From contig NZ_JANCLT010000002.1 of assembly GCF_024294785.1 (NCBI RefSeq), positions 124,001 through 188,000 on the forward strand: a DNA stretch of 64,000 nucleotides, written 5' to 3'. The translations under genes and the position numbers were made by a program. Position 1 is the stretch's first letter; every line of letters starts with the position of its first letter. The notes beneath the pieces were generated by a model. That model saw only the letters and a program-made list of their open reading frames with translations, had not been told where the DNA came from and ran no database searches. This stretch comes from Ectobacillus ponti (GTDB lineage Bacteria; Bacillota; Bacilli; Bacillales; Bacillaceae_G). This document shows positions 54,338-62,525 of this stretch, in pieces.

Positions 54338-56404
54338 TTATCGCGTAAATGCCGCCGGCACGCCGCCGTCCACTGTAAGCATGCAGCCTGTTGTTTTATC
54401 CGCCTTGGAGGACGCGAAGAATGCGATGGCTTCCGCAATATCGCTCGGATAGATGTTCACGAGCAGTGTGGTGCGCTTGCGGTAGTGCTCCTCCAGCTGG
54501 TCCGGCTCGATGCCATAGGCTGCCGCCCGCTCGTTGCGCCAGTTGGAGCCCCAAATGGCGGAGCCCTGCAGGACCGCATCCGGCAGCACGGAGTTGACGC
54601 GGATGCCGTACTCGCCGCCCTCTGCCGCAATGCAGCGCGCCAGGTGTGTTTCCAGTGCCTTCACGGAGCTGTAGGCTGCCGCGTTTTTGCCTGCATATAT
54701 CGAGTTCTTGGAGCCGACAAATATCATATTGCCGCCTTTTCCCTGCTGCTTCATCTGCTTGAATGCCTCGCGCGCCACCAGGAAGTAGCCCGTGCCAAGC
54801 ACATTCATGTTGAGGTTCCATTCCTTCAGGCTTGTTTCATCGAACGGGCTGGAGGTTGCCAGACCGGCATTGTTGACGATAATGTCCACGCCGCCGTACG
54901 CCAAAGCTGCTTGGGCAAATGCCGCCGCCACCTGCTCTTCGCTCGTCACATCCATTTTTACCGCCAGCGCACGGCCTTCGCCGTACTTTTCATTGATGTC
55001 AGCCGCAACCCTCTGCGCGCCTTCGAGGTTCAAGTCAGCCAGCACAACGTGTGCGCCTTCTGCCACCAAACGGCGGCCGGTTGCACTGCCGATGCCGCCT
55101 GCACCGCCGGTAATCAGCGCAACCTTGCGGGAGAACTCCGCTTCTGCCGGCGCCAATGTCAGCTTATACAGCTCCAACGGCCAGTACTCGATATTATAAG
55201 ATTCGTTCTCGTTCAGCGACACGAAGCTGCCCAGCGCAGTTGCCCCCTTCATCACCGCGATCGCGCGATGGTACAAGGCGCCGCTTACCTGCGACATTGC
55301 CAGGTTATTTCCTGTATTTACCATGCCTACACCCGGAATCAGGATGACACGGGGCGCCGCTTCAAACATGACGTCCCCTTCCTGCTTATTGCGCTCGAAG
55401 TATGCTGCATACTCCTCCTTGAATGCCGCCACGCCCGCTTTTACCTTCTCAGCCAGCACGTCTGCACCCTCTTGCGGGTTCCAATCGATATACAACGGCG
55501 TCCGCTTTGTGTGCACGAGGTGATCCGGGCACGCTGCGCCAACCTGTGACAATTCCGGTGCATTGTAGCTGTTCACAAACTGCAGCACATCATCGCCGTC
55601 ATCAAAGGAAAGAAGCATGTTCTTCCCATCGCTTACCGCGCCGCGAATCACCGGCATGACACGCGCCAGAACCGCTTCACGCTCTTCCTTCGCAAGAGAT
55701 TCATATTTTGCGCCGCCGAATGTCTTCTCCTCATCAATGCGTGCCGTAATATATGCTTCTGCTTCATTGATAATATCAATCGTCTTCTGATAGCAGGCTT
55801 CAGATGTCTCGCCCCATGTCACCAAGCCGTGTTTCTCCATCAGCACAAGCTCCGCGCTCGGGTTGTTTCTCACGCCCTCTGCGATCATCTTGGACAGCGT
55901 GAAGCCCGGACGTACATATGGCACCCACACAAAACGGTCTCCATAAATTTCTTCTGCCAGCTGACGGCCGTTGTCGGCGCAGCACAGGCTGATGATGGCA
56001 TCCGGATGGGTATGGTCCACATGTGGGAATGGCAGGAAGGCATGCAGCAGTGTTTCAATGGAAGCACGCGGATGCTTGCTGTCGATCATGCAGTGCGCCA
56101 GGTACGCCACCATGTCCTCATCTGTCATTTCATCGCGCTCGATCAGCGGACGGATATCCTCCAGTCGCAGACCGGTGAAATGACTTACCTTCATCGTGCC
56201 GAGGTCAGAGCCGCTTCCTTTCACCCACATAACCTCTACATCGCGGCCGCGGAAATCCTTCTCCACTGTTTTCATGGAGGTGTTGCCGCCGCCCCAGTTG
56301 CATACGGAACGGTCTGCCCCAATCAGATTGGAGCGGTATGCCAGCTCCGCCACCCCTTGCAGAACCTGAGCTGCTTTACTTTCTTCCCACAAATGCTTAA
56401 CCAT
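54338..56404 (-). CDS. rhaEW: Bifunctional rhamnulose-1-phosphate aldolase/lactaldehyde dehydrogenase
   Basis: A 688-residue fusion known from B. subtilis YuxG. The N-terminal class II aldolase domain (about 1-400) has GGGNTS (38-43) and zinc ligands H131 and H133 in HVDHTHPDA. The C-terminal short-chain dehydrogenase (about 425-688) has the NAD motif TGGAGGIGSATG, NNAG, and YSSVK with catalytic Tyr and Lys. It splits L-rhamnulose 1-phosphate and oxidises the L-lactaldehyde to lactate in one chain. It duplicates the RhaD activity encoded at 13.5 kb. Confidence 0.92.
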   Translation of the reverse strand: MVKHLWEESKAAQVLQGVAELAYRSNLIGADRSVCNWGGGNTSMKTVEKDFRGRDVEVMWVKGSGSDLGTMKVSHFTGLRLEDIRPLIERDEMTDEDMVAYLAHCMIDSKHPRASIETLLHAFLPFPHVDHTHPDAIISLCCADNGRQLAEEIYGDRFVWVPYVRPGFTLSKMIAEGVRNNPSAELVLMEKHGLVTWGETSEACYQKTIDIINEAEAYITARIDEEKTFGGAKYESLAKEEREAVLARVMPVIRGAVSDGKNMLLSFDDGDDVLQFVNSYNAPELSQVGAACPDHLVHTKRTPLYIDWNPQEGADVLAEKVKAGVAAFKEEYAAYFERNKQEGDVMFEAAPRVILIPGVGMVNTGNNLAMSQVSGALYHRAIAVMKGATALGSFVSLNENESYNIEYWPLELYKLTLAPAEAEFSRKVALITGGAGGIGSATGRRLVAEGAHVVLADLNLEGAQRVAADINEKYGEGRALAVKMDVTSEEQVAAAFAQAALAYGGVDIIVNNAGLATSSPFDETSLKEWNLNMNVLGTGYFLVAREAFKQMKQQGKGGNMIFVGSKNSIYAGKNAAAYSSVKALETHLARCIAAEGGEYGIRVNSVLPDAVLQGSAIWGSNWRNERAAAYGIEPDQLEEHYRKRTTLLVNIYPSDIAEAIAFFASSKADKTTGCMLTVDGGVPAAFTR

Positions 56405-56427
56405 ACATTCCCCACCTTTATTAACCT

Positions 56428-56461
56428 TTGTTTTTGTTTGTTTTAGTTGTTTTTAATTATA
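56428..56461 (-). promoter_or_regulatory. rhaEW promoter with paired TTGTTTTT boxes
   Basis: Minus strand -10 TATAAT (56456-56461), with a weak -35 (TTTCCA). Two TTGTTTTT octamers (56428-56435 and 56447-56454, 19 bp apart) lie just downstream of the -10, where a DeoR-type repressor would act. The rest of the 56405-56626 gap is AT-rich. Confidence 0.5.
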
Positions 56462-56626
56462 CACACTTTTATTTTAGTTGGAAATATATTTTTTTATGTT
56501 TCTTTTTAGGCTACAAGACTAAGAAAGAAGCAAAAGTTAACAAAAATGCCGGAATCTAATTGTTCGCCACACAAGCAATTCGCTTATAATATATCAGTAT
56601 GTATGTTTGAAAAGGGGGGGCCTATC

Positions 56627-58105
56627 TTGCAGGCAGCACGCTTCCTGCCATCTCCCGTCCGGCTCTTGCATTGGAGCGGAATTGCGGATGGCATTTCTCT
56701 ATTAGTCTTACTCGGCATCGCCATGCCGTTAAAATATATGGCCGGCTATCCGCTTGCGGTGACCATTGCGGGCTCCGTGCACGGCGGCATTTTCATTCTG
56801 TATGCACTGGCCATTGTATATGCACAAGCCCGGCTGCAGTGGCATATCAAGTGGTCCTTCTTCGCGGGGCTGGTTGCCTTTATTCCGTTTGGAAACTTTG
56901 TATATGACAGAATCCTAAAAAAACACCAGCATGCATTCACGGTTAAGCCCATTCCGCAGCGCTGGCTCATCTATGCCATCGTTTTGTTTACCTTCATTGA
57001 TTTATTCACGCAGCTGCCGGTGATGAGCACCTTTGCCACCTCGGTCGGTGCAACGGTCATGGTTGCCGGCTTCATCGTCGGCATGTACTCGCTCACCAAT
57101 ACGTTCGGAAACGTATTGTCCGGCATCCTGACAGACCGCTACGGGGCATTCATCGTTCTGTCCGCCGGCCTGCTGACAACAAGCCTGGCGCTCAGCTCCT
57201 ATGCCCTCGTGACAAATGTGGCGGGGCTCATGCTCGTCCGCTTCATTCACGGCTTCTTTGGCGGACTCATTGTTCCGGCAGCCTTCACGTACTTGGCCAA
57301 CGAGACAAGGGATGACCAACAGGGCAGCCAAAATGCCCTCACCGGCTTTTTCGTCGGCATTGCCGCCATCATCGGCCCGGCCTACAGCGGCATCATGGCA
57401 AGCAGAACCTCTGTGCCGTTCGTGTTCCTGACCGTTGCCGGCTTTGGTTTGCTTCTGTTTCTGTTGACTATGTTTGGTCTGCAAAAGCGGCGCACAGCCG
57501 CGGTGAAGGAGTCACGCAACCAAGGGCTCGTCCTGAACAAAGGCGTGCTGCAGGCGTTTGCTGGCGCGTTCTTCCTTATGTTCTCACAGGGCGCCCTGGC
57601 GTATTTGCTGCCCCTGCACGTGGCAGAGCTCGGCTACAGCCCGCGCCTCAGCGGGACCCTGCTGAGCACCTTCGGCCTCGTTGCCGTGCTGCTGTTTGCG
57701 CTGCCGACCAACAGGCTGTTTGACCGTCTGTCTCCGCTGGCGAGCTTCGCCATCGGCCTTGGCAGCATGGGCATCAGCCAAATCCTGATCGGGCAGGCTG
57801 TGCAGGAAGGCCTGCTGTATGCGTGCCTCGCCTTTTACGGTGTCGGCTTTGCGTTTCTGTTCCCGGCGATCAACCTGCTGCTCATTGGGGCGACCACGCT
57901 GGAAACACGCGGAAAAGCATACGGCTACTTCTACGCATTCTTCTCCGTCGGCGTCGTGGCCGGCTCCTCCGGCCTGGGACTGCTGACTGTGCCGCTGCCG
58001 ATGCAGTTTTTGGTGACCGGCATCATTCTCTTAAGCTGCGTCGGTGCTGTGTTTTTCCTGAACAAGCAGCAGGCCGTGAAACAAGAAAGCCAGTATCAGC
58101 GCTGA
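56627..58105 (+). CDS. DUF3817-MFS fusion transporter
   Basis: A 492-residue membrane protein in one frame. The N-terminal 95 residues are a complete DUF3817 domain (three helices; GIADGISLLVLLGIAMPLKYMAGYP, then AFIPFGNFVYDRILKK). From about 105 a 12-helix major facilitator follows, with the motif GILTDRYG between helices 2 and 3. The TTG start has GGGGGGG upstream. DUF3817 usually occurs as a free-standing small protein, so the fusion is notable. The substrate is unknown. It is divergent from rhaEW but shows no sugar-specific signature. Confidence 0.85.
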   Translation: MQAARFLPSPVRLLHWSGIADGISLLVLLGIAMPLKYMAGYPLAVTIAGSVHGGIFILYALAIVYAQARLQWHIKWSFFAGLVAFIPFGNFVYDRILKKHQHAFTVKPIPQRWLIYAIVLFTFIDLFTQLPVMSTFATSVGATVMVAGFIVGMYSLTNTFGNVLSGILTDRYGAFIVLSAGLLTTSLALSSYALVTNVAGLMLVRFIHGFFGGLIVPAAFTYLANETRDDQQGSQNALTGFFVGIAAIIGPAYSGIMASRTSVPFVFLTVAGFGLLLFLLTMFGLQKRRTAAVKESRNQGLVLNKGVLQAFAGAFFLMFSQGALAYLLPLHVAELGYSPRLSGTLLSTFGLVAVLLFALPTNRLFDRLSPLASFAIGLGSMGISQILIGQAVQEGLLYACLAFYGVGFAFLFPAINLLLIGATTLETRGKAYGYFYAFFSVGVVAGSSGLGLLTVPLPMQFLVTGIILLSCVGAVFFLNKQQAVKQESQYQR

Positions 58106-58117
58106 TACTGGCTTTTG
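58088..58117 (+). terminator. Terminator overlapping the MFS stop
   Basis: AGCCAGTATCAGC and GCTGATACTGGCT are a perfect 13-bp inverted repeat followed by TTTTGC; the stop codon is inside the stem. Confidence 0.7.
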
Positions 58118-58123
58118 CTACGG

Positions 58124-58259
58124 TGTCTGGTTCCGAACAGCTATGTCGGGGAAGCTGTCAGCATGGACGGACTGCTTCAGGCTGACTTGTCGGGTTGTTT
58201 TTCAAACTTGACGGGTTTTCTGCAAAACTTGACGGGTTGTTTCCGAAGCTTGACGGGTT
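58124..58259 (+). repeat. Array B2: seven TGACGGGTT units 3' of the MFS gene
   Basis: Units begin at 58124, 58144, 58164, then after a 24-bp step at 58188, 58209, 58230 and 58251. Steps are 20, 20, 24, 21, 21, 21. The cores are TGTCTGGTT, TGTCGGGGA, TGGACGGAC, TGTCGGGTT and three TGACGGGTT. Same core and the same 3+4 layout as array B1. Confidence 0.85.
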
Positions 58260-58406
58260 CCTGCCGAACAGGCGAAAAAACACGCCTGATTGCGGGCCAA
58301 GCACCACCATTATGGAAAAAATCTTTACTTTCTGCCAACAAGCTGAATAAAATTCTGAAAGTTGGCAAACCTATGACTACCCCCTTTGTTCCTATATTTG
58401 TGATGG

Positions 58407-58434
58407 CTGCCCAGCTTGGGCAGTTCTTTTTTTT
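58407..58434 (+). terminator. Strong terminator after array B2
   Basis: CTGCCCAGCTTGGGCAG folds as a 7-bp hairpin followed by TTCTTTTTTTT. Transcripts passing the first terminator would end here. Between 58260 and 58406 nothing else is recognised. Confidence 0.8.
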
Positions 58435-58443
58435 GATGCTGCA

Positions 58444-59142
58444 TTACGCTTGGTCTCTAACGCTCCCTTTGGATACATACAGCTTCTGCTTCTCATCCAC
58501 ACCGGCATAGAAAACCTCCGCCGGGTCGGCAATTCCTTGCTTTTGCAGCTCAGCCATCAGCCACTCTCTGGTGAGTCCGGCACTGGTCAGCTGCTCGTCC
58601 ATAACCGTTCCATCGAGGATGATATCCTTCTCAATGCTTGAGCTGCCCGTTTGCATCTGCAGGTCTCCGGGCGTGATGGGCTTTTTATCTGGCTTCAGCA
58701 GTACAGATACATTTCCGTCTGTTTCCATAATGGCAAACTCCACATCTGCCATATGAAACACATCATTGTCTCTCAGTTTTGTTTTGAGCTCAGTGAGGGA
58801 CATCCGCATTTTCTTCATATTGTCCTTCACGATTTCTCCCTTTTCCATCAGGACGATGGGCTCTGAGTGAATCAGCTTCCGGAATGCCGGGCTCTTTAGG
58901 CTGATATATCCGCTGAGCATCGTTAAAGAGGCAAATAAGATTAAAGCCGTAGTGGCTGAGGCAATCGCATGATGCTTGTCAATAATGGCATATGCGATCA
59001 TGGAACCCATCGAAACCACCATAACAAAGTCCAATGAATTCATCTGTGCAATCAGCTTCATTCCCATTCTTCTGACCAAGAATAATGCCAGAATATAAAT
59101 CCCCGTTCCTTTTAATAGTGTCATCCAAACTGCATACAGCAT
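58444..59142 (-). CDS. YetF/DUF421-family membrane protein
   Basis: A 232-residue protein with three N-terminal membrane helices (about 8-28, 36-55, 60-80) and a cytoplasmic DUF421 domain: LVRRMGMKLIAQMNSLDFVMVVSMGSMIA, PIVLMEKGEIVKDNMKKMRMSLTELKTKLRDN and VEFAIMETDGNVSVLLK. In B. subtilis YetF relatives are phospholipid-synthesis factors linked to phosphatidylserine decarboxylation. The start at 59142 has AGGAGGG. Confidence 0.87.
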   Translation of the reverse strand: MLYAVWMTLLKGTGIYILALFLVRRMGMKLIAQMNSLDFVMVVSMGSMIAYAIIDKHHAIASATTALILFASLTMLSGYISLKSPAFRKLIHSEPIVLMEKGEIVKDNMKKMRMSLTELKTKLRDNDVFHMADVEFAIMETDGNVSVLLKPDKKPITPGDLQMQTGSSSIEKDIILDGTVMDEQLTSAGLTREWLMAELQKQGIADPAEVFYAGVDEKQKLYVSKGSVRDQA

Positions 59143-59259
59143 ATATACCCTCCTGAGGACTGTTTGGGAATAGTATGGGATATACGTTCGCTGTTCATGT
59201 ATGCATAGCCGCAGCAGGAAACACAAATAGTAAGAAAAACTTGCAGGGAGCAAACCGTT

Positions 59260-59898
59260 ATGCTAAAAGCCCTTTGTCTCGCGCTCCTGGTGGCAGCGCC
59301 CGCAGCCTACCAAGCTTCCCCCGCCACCTATCAGCATCTGAACGTGACCATCCACTACCCGCAGGTGACCGGCCTGGAAGACTACCAGAAGCAGTTGCAC
59401 ATCAACAGCACCCTCCAGCAGGATGCGCTGCAGCTGGAAGGCTATTATGAGCCGGTGGACCAGAGCCTGGCACTGGATGCAAACTACGAGGTGAAGCGGA
59501 AGGACCATCTCCTGAGTGTGGTGTATACCGGCCTTGGCTATGTAAAAGGCGCGGCGCATCCCAATCACCTGCTTCTGACAACGAATGTGGACATGAACAA
59601 CGGCGTCCGCCTGAGGCTGCCGGACATCGTGCGGCTGGATGAAGGGTTTGTGAAGCTGTTGAAGCAAAAAGCCAAGGGGCCGGACGGCATTTTGCAGGAG
59701 ATGCCCGATGCTGAACTGCTGCAGCGGCTGCAGATGGCGGATGTGCCGGAATCACGGGACTGCAGCACCTTCAGCTATTTTACGAAAACCTCGCTGATCA
59801 TCAGCTTTGGCGTCGCCCATGTACTGGGAGACCATGCGGAGTTTGGGATTTCCTATAAGGACATTGCTCTTTATGTGAAAAACCGCAGTCAGCTGTGA
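59260..59898 (+). CDS. Secreted DUF4163/DUF3298-type protein
   Basis: A 212-residue exported protein with a short signal peptide (about 1-17). The rest resembles the DUF4163 plus DUF3298 module of RsiV and PdaC: LNVTIHYPQVTGLEDYQKQLHINSTL is typical of the first part, and HPNHLLLTTNVDMNNGVRLRLPDIV of the second. No enzyme domain is attached. The stop lies in a bidirectional terminator. Confidence 0.75.
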   Translation: MLKALCLALLVAAPAAYQASPATYQHLNVTIHYPQVTGLEDYQKQLHINSTLQQDALQLEGYYEPVDQSLALDANYEVKRKDHLLSVVYTGLGYVKGAAHPNHLLLTTNVDMNNGVRLRLPDIVRLDEGFVKLLKQKAKGPDGILQEMPDAELLQRLQMADVPESRDCSTFSYFTKTSLIISFGVAHVLGDHAEFGISYKDIALYVKNRSQL

Positions 59899-59908
59899 CT
59901 GCGGTTTT
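59876..59908. terminator. Bidirectional terminator
   Basis: AACCGCAGTC and GACTGCGGTT pair over 10 bp, with TTTTC after it on plus and TTTTT after it on minus. It serves the secreted protein gene and the 39-codon ORF on the other strand. Confidence 0.85.
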
Positions 59909-59916
59909 CGCCATTT

Positions 59917-60036
59917 CTATCTAGACTGCTTCCAAATGCAATAGCAAACATACACAGAAAGCACGCCCACCAATACGAACATAGAGTAGTTTGTCAGGAT
60001 GCTGATAATTGTGGAAAGCCCGGCAGCTCCAGGCAT
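59917..60036 (-). CDS. 39-residue single-pass membrane protein
   Basis: The ORF has GAGGTG six bases before its ATG and ends nine bases before a terminator usable on its strand. The peptide starts MPGAAGLSTIISILTNYS and continues as one hydrophobic helix (about 18-34, with two cysteines) ending WKQSR. I do not recognise a family. Small hydrophobic proteins of this kind are often regulators of membrane enzymes or toxins. Divergent or independent relative to the peptidase gene upstream. Confidence 0.6.
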   Translation of the reverse strand: MPGAAGLSTIISILTNYSMFVLVGVLSVYVCYCIWKQSR

Positions 60037-60117
60037 ACGCCGCACCTCATTTCGCGGTACAATTCTTCTCATTCCCGTACAAACCGGGAATTGGCAGATA
60101 AGATCTGGGCATCCGTG

Positions 60118-61134
60118 CTAGGACAGAAACCGCTGCGTTATGATTCCCTTGCCGCCGCTTACCTCAACCTCCGCATGTGCCCCGTTCACGAACGTCAGCT
60201 GCGGCGGCATATGGCCGCAATCGATATCGTAGACAATCGGAACCTGCAGCTCCTCCGCCATGTCAGCGTACACATCCTCTGCGGTATACCCCTCCATCGG
60301 CTGATTTGCCATACTGCGGCCAAACAGGATGCCGGCGCAATTCTCAAACCAGCCGGCAAGCCGCAGCTGCACAAGCGACCGGCGCAAATCAGCCGTGTTC
60401 AGCTCACAATTCTCCAAATACCAAATCACAGGCTCATTTGGAATATGCTGCTCCCGGAAGGCCCCAACGTTTCCAAACGGCGTCCCGATGAGATGGCGGA
60501 GAATATCCACACAGCCGCCCAGCAGCCGGCCCTCCATGCGCACCGCTTCCCCTGAAACGGTCTTCCACTCCGTTTTCTCCGTCAGATGAAACACACATGG
60601 CGTCGGATTGCTGTGCTGCCACTTCTGCTGATAGCTCACTGAGGAATGCTGGGTAACAGACTCCCCTGTCTTCGTGGTTAATACTGTCTGCCACATGGCG
60701 GTTGTTTCATCCATATCCTCTCCGCGCACATCCGCCAGATTGGTGCCATGCGCGGTGGCGATGCCCGTCAGGAGCGTAATGGCCAGCAGGAGCGCGCTCG
60801 TATCCGAGTAGCCCAGCACCCACTTCGCCGGCACCTTTGTAAAATCCACACCTTCCAGCATTTCAATCAGCAGCTCCCCGCCCCAAGGCGGGATAATCAG
60901 GGAAATCTCCTTATCCTGCAGCATATCGTTCACCTCGGCAGCGCGCTGCCGGGCCGGGGCGGACTTTGCCTTATGCTGCGTCCATGCCGTCTCGCCGCAC
61001 ACCACCCTGAATCCGCGCTCCTCCATGCGCCTGCAGGCAAGTCGCAAAACATCATGAAGCTCCGGCCTCACGCCGGAGGATGGGGCTGTCACCCCGATTG
61101 TTGTTGCCTCTGGCAACCTTGGATACCGAATCAT
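60118..61134 (-). CDS. S66-family LD-carboxypeptidase-like peptidase
   Basis: A 338-residue serine peptidase of the LdcA/MccF family. Nucleophile S110 is in LGYSDTSALL, the Glu in YLENCELNTADLRR and the His in YDIDCGHMPPQLTF. LdcA trims tetrapeptides in wall recycling and MccF breaks microcin C. The PPWGGELL loop and chain length fit the MccF-like branch slightly better. GGGGGAAG precedes the ATG. A conserved-type membrane protein gene lies just upstream, 11 bp away. Confidence 0.88.
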   Translation of the reverse strand: MIRYPRLPEATTIGVTAPSSGVRPELHDVLRLACRRMEERGFRVVCGETAWTQHKAKSAPARQRAAEVNDMLQDKEISLIIPPWGGELLIEMLEGVDFTKVPAKWVLGYSDTSALLLAITLLTGIATAHGTNLADVRGEDMDETTAMWQTVLTTKTGESVTQHSSVSYQQKWQHSNPTPCVFHLTEKTEWKTVSGEAVRMEGRLLGGCVDILRHLIGTPFGNVGAFREQHIPNEPVIWYLENCELNTADLRRSLVQLRLAGWFENCAGILFGRSMANQPMEGYTAEDVYADMAEELQVPIVYDIDCGHMPPQLTFVNGAHAEVEVSGGKGIITQRFLS

Positions 61135-61145
61135 CTGTCTTCCCC

Positions 61146-61712
61146 CTAAAACTGCTCTATTACCCGGTTGTCCTCATCAAAGGCTTCCAGAGTAACAGGC
61201 GTTGTCCGCTGCAGCTGCCTCGGCAGCCTTTGCAGCTTCATAAACAGCCCTTCGCCAGCTACGCCAACTGTAAAGATGTAATCCCCGGCCAGCTTCGCAG
61301 TGACATGGTCGAGCTGCAGCCCGGCATTCCGTCCAAGAATGATGCCGTACCTTCCCTCATCCGTCTCCACTTCCTCATACGAAACGGGACTGCTGCCGTA
61401 CCCGGCCCGCACCAGCTGAAATCTGCCGTTCCAGCCCCGCAGCAGTTGCGCATAGCCGATCTGCTTGTCCTGCAGCTGAAGCAGGGCAACATAGGAAGCC
61501 GAGCTTCCCAGCTGCCGCACTTCTATGACCTTCGGCTGCACCCGGTCCGGCCGGCCCTCATCCAGCAGTGCCTGAATGCCCGTCTCAATGGCACCCGGCT
61601 CATTCGGAAGGTTATATTTGTCAAAATACAGCCAGCCTATGAAAATACCAATTGCAGATATAACGAAAAGCAAATATCCTACCCTCTTGCGCGTGAAGGC
61701 AGCCCTGCTCAT
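61146..61712 (-). CDS. Unknown single-pass membrane protein
   Basis: A 188-residue protein with a basic start, one membrane helix (about 12-30) and an extracytoplasmic domain of about 150 residues, probably mostly beta strand (SYVALLQLQDKQIGYAQLLRG, YGIILGRNAGLQLDHV). No family recognised. The start at 61712 has AAGGAGGAG. Likely in one operon with the S66 peptidase gene. Confidence 0.7.
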   Translation of the reverse strand: MSRAAFTRKRVGYLLFVISAIGIFIGWLYFDKYNLPNEPGAIETGIQALLDEGRPDRVQPKVIEVRQLGSSASYVALLQLQDKQIGYAQLLRGWNGRFQLVRAGYGSSPVSYEEVETDEGRYGIILGRNAGLQLDHVTAKLAGDYIFTVGVAGEGLFMKLQRLPRQLQRTTPVTLEAFDEDNRVIEQF

Positions 61713-61792
61713 CTTCTTCTCCTCCTTATGACTCATTGCTGCGGGTCTGGTTCTCATATAGTTCGTGATAGGCCCGAAAACACCTGCCTGCT

Positions 61793-62275
61793 TTACAGCT
61801 TTTCTGTCCGAAGCGGCTTTCGCATCTGCCGGTGGAGCTCATGAATGCCCAGCCCCTCATACAGCCGGATGGCAGCCTGGTTGAAGGACCACACCATCAG
61901 CCCCAGCTCATCTGCCTCCTTCTCTATCCCCCAGGCTTCACAAGCCTGCAGCAGGCCTTTTCCCATTCCCTGCCCGCGCGCCTGCCCGTCCACATAAATG
62001 CCGGCCAGATGGGCAATTTTCTTCGCCTTCACCTGCACACTGCCGCTGTCATGGCGCAGCTGCATGAGCGCAAAGCCCAGCACAACGCCCTCCGCTTCGC
62101 CGACAAACACCGCATGTTCCCTGCTGCTTAGAAGCTGCTGCCACTGGGCATCAGCATATACCTCCTCCACTCTATGAAAATGCTCCGGAGCCTGTTTTGC
62201 ATGAAACTCATTGTTTAAGCGGCTCAGCCATTGGAGCGCCGGCAGGTCTGCCGGTACAGCTCTGCGTATCTTCAT
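61793..62275 (-). CDS. GNAT-family N-acetyltransferase
   Basis: A 160-residue acetyltransferase. The acetyl-CoA motif is IAHLAGIYVDGQARGQGMGKGLLQACEAWG (Q/RxxGxG/A type), and the last strand-helix LMVWSFNQAAIRLYEGLGIHE is typical. The start at 62275 is spaced 8 bases from GGAGG; ATGs at 62281 and 62290 are less likely. The substrate is unknown. Confidence 0.88.
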   Translation of the reverse strand: MKIRRAVPADLPALQWLSRLNNEFHAKQAPEHFHRVEEVYADAQWQQLLSSREHAVFVGEAEGVVLGFALMQLRHDSGSVQVKAKKIAHLAGIYVDGQARGQGMGKGLLQACEAWGIEKEADELGLMVWSFNQAAIRLYEGLGIHELHRQMRKPLRTEKL

Positions 62276-62317
62276 AAGCATACCCTCCATATTTTTCCTT
62301 TATTGTACCATGCAAAA

Positions 62318-62344
62318 CAAAAAAAGGGCCGTTACATCGACCCT
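62318..62344 (-). terminator. Terminator after array C
   Basis: Minus strand: AGGGTCG and CGGCCCT pair (one G-U) and are followed by seven T. It ends the transcript of the seven-helix protein gene, past the repeat array. Confidence 0.7.
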
Positions 62345-62401
62345 TCATGCTGTTGAGAAAGGTGGCAATCAACCTGAGATGTGAACTAGCTTTCGCATGA
62401 T

Positions 62402-62494
62402 CCATCAAATCTGAAAGAATAACCATCAAATTCGTGAAATTAACCATCAAATTTGAGAAAATAACCATCAAATCCGAAAAAATATCCGACGAAC
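62402..62494 (-). repeat. Array C: five 21-bp TTTGATGGTTA units 3' of a membrane protein gene
   Basis: On the plus strand CCATCAAAT begins at 62402, 62423, 62444 and 62465, and a variant CCGACGAA at 62486; all steps are exactly 21 bp. In the gene sense the core reads ATTTGATGGTTA. The array lies between the gene's stop and its terminator. Confidence 0.85.
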
Positions 62495-62525
62495 AGAACA
62501 AAAAGGCACTCTGTCCGCCCATTGA

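Noticed and set aside
58260-58406. Additional small gene downstream of the MFS gene
   Set aside because: Only a repeat-derived frame is open and no ribosome binding site is present.
62208-62522. Minus-strand frame NLMVNFTNLMV over array C
   Set aside because: Repeat-derived and runs through the terminator into the GNAT gene start in another frame.
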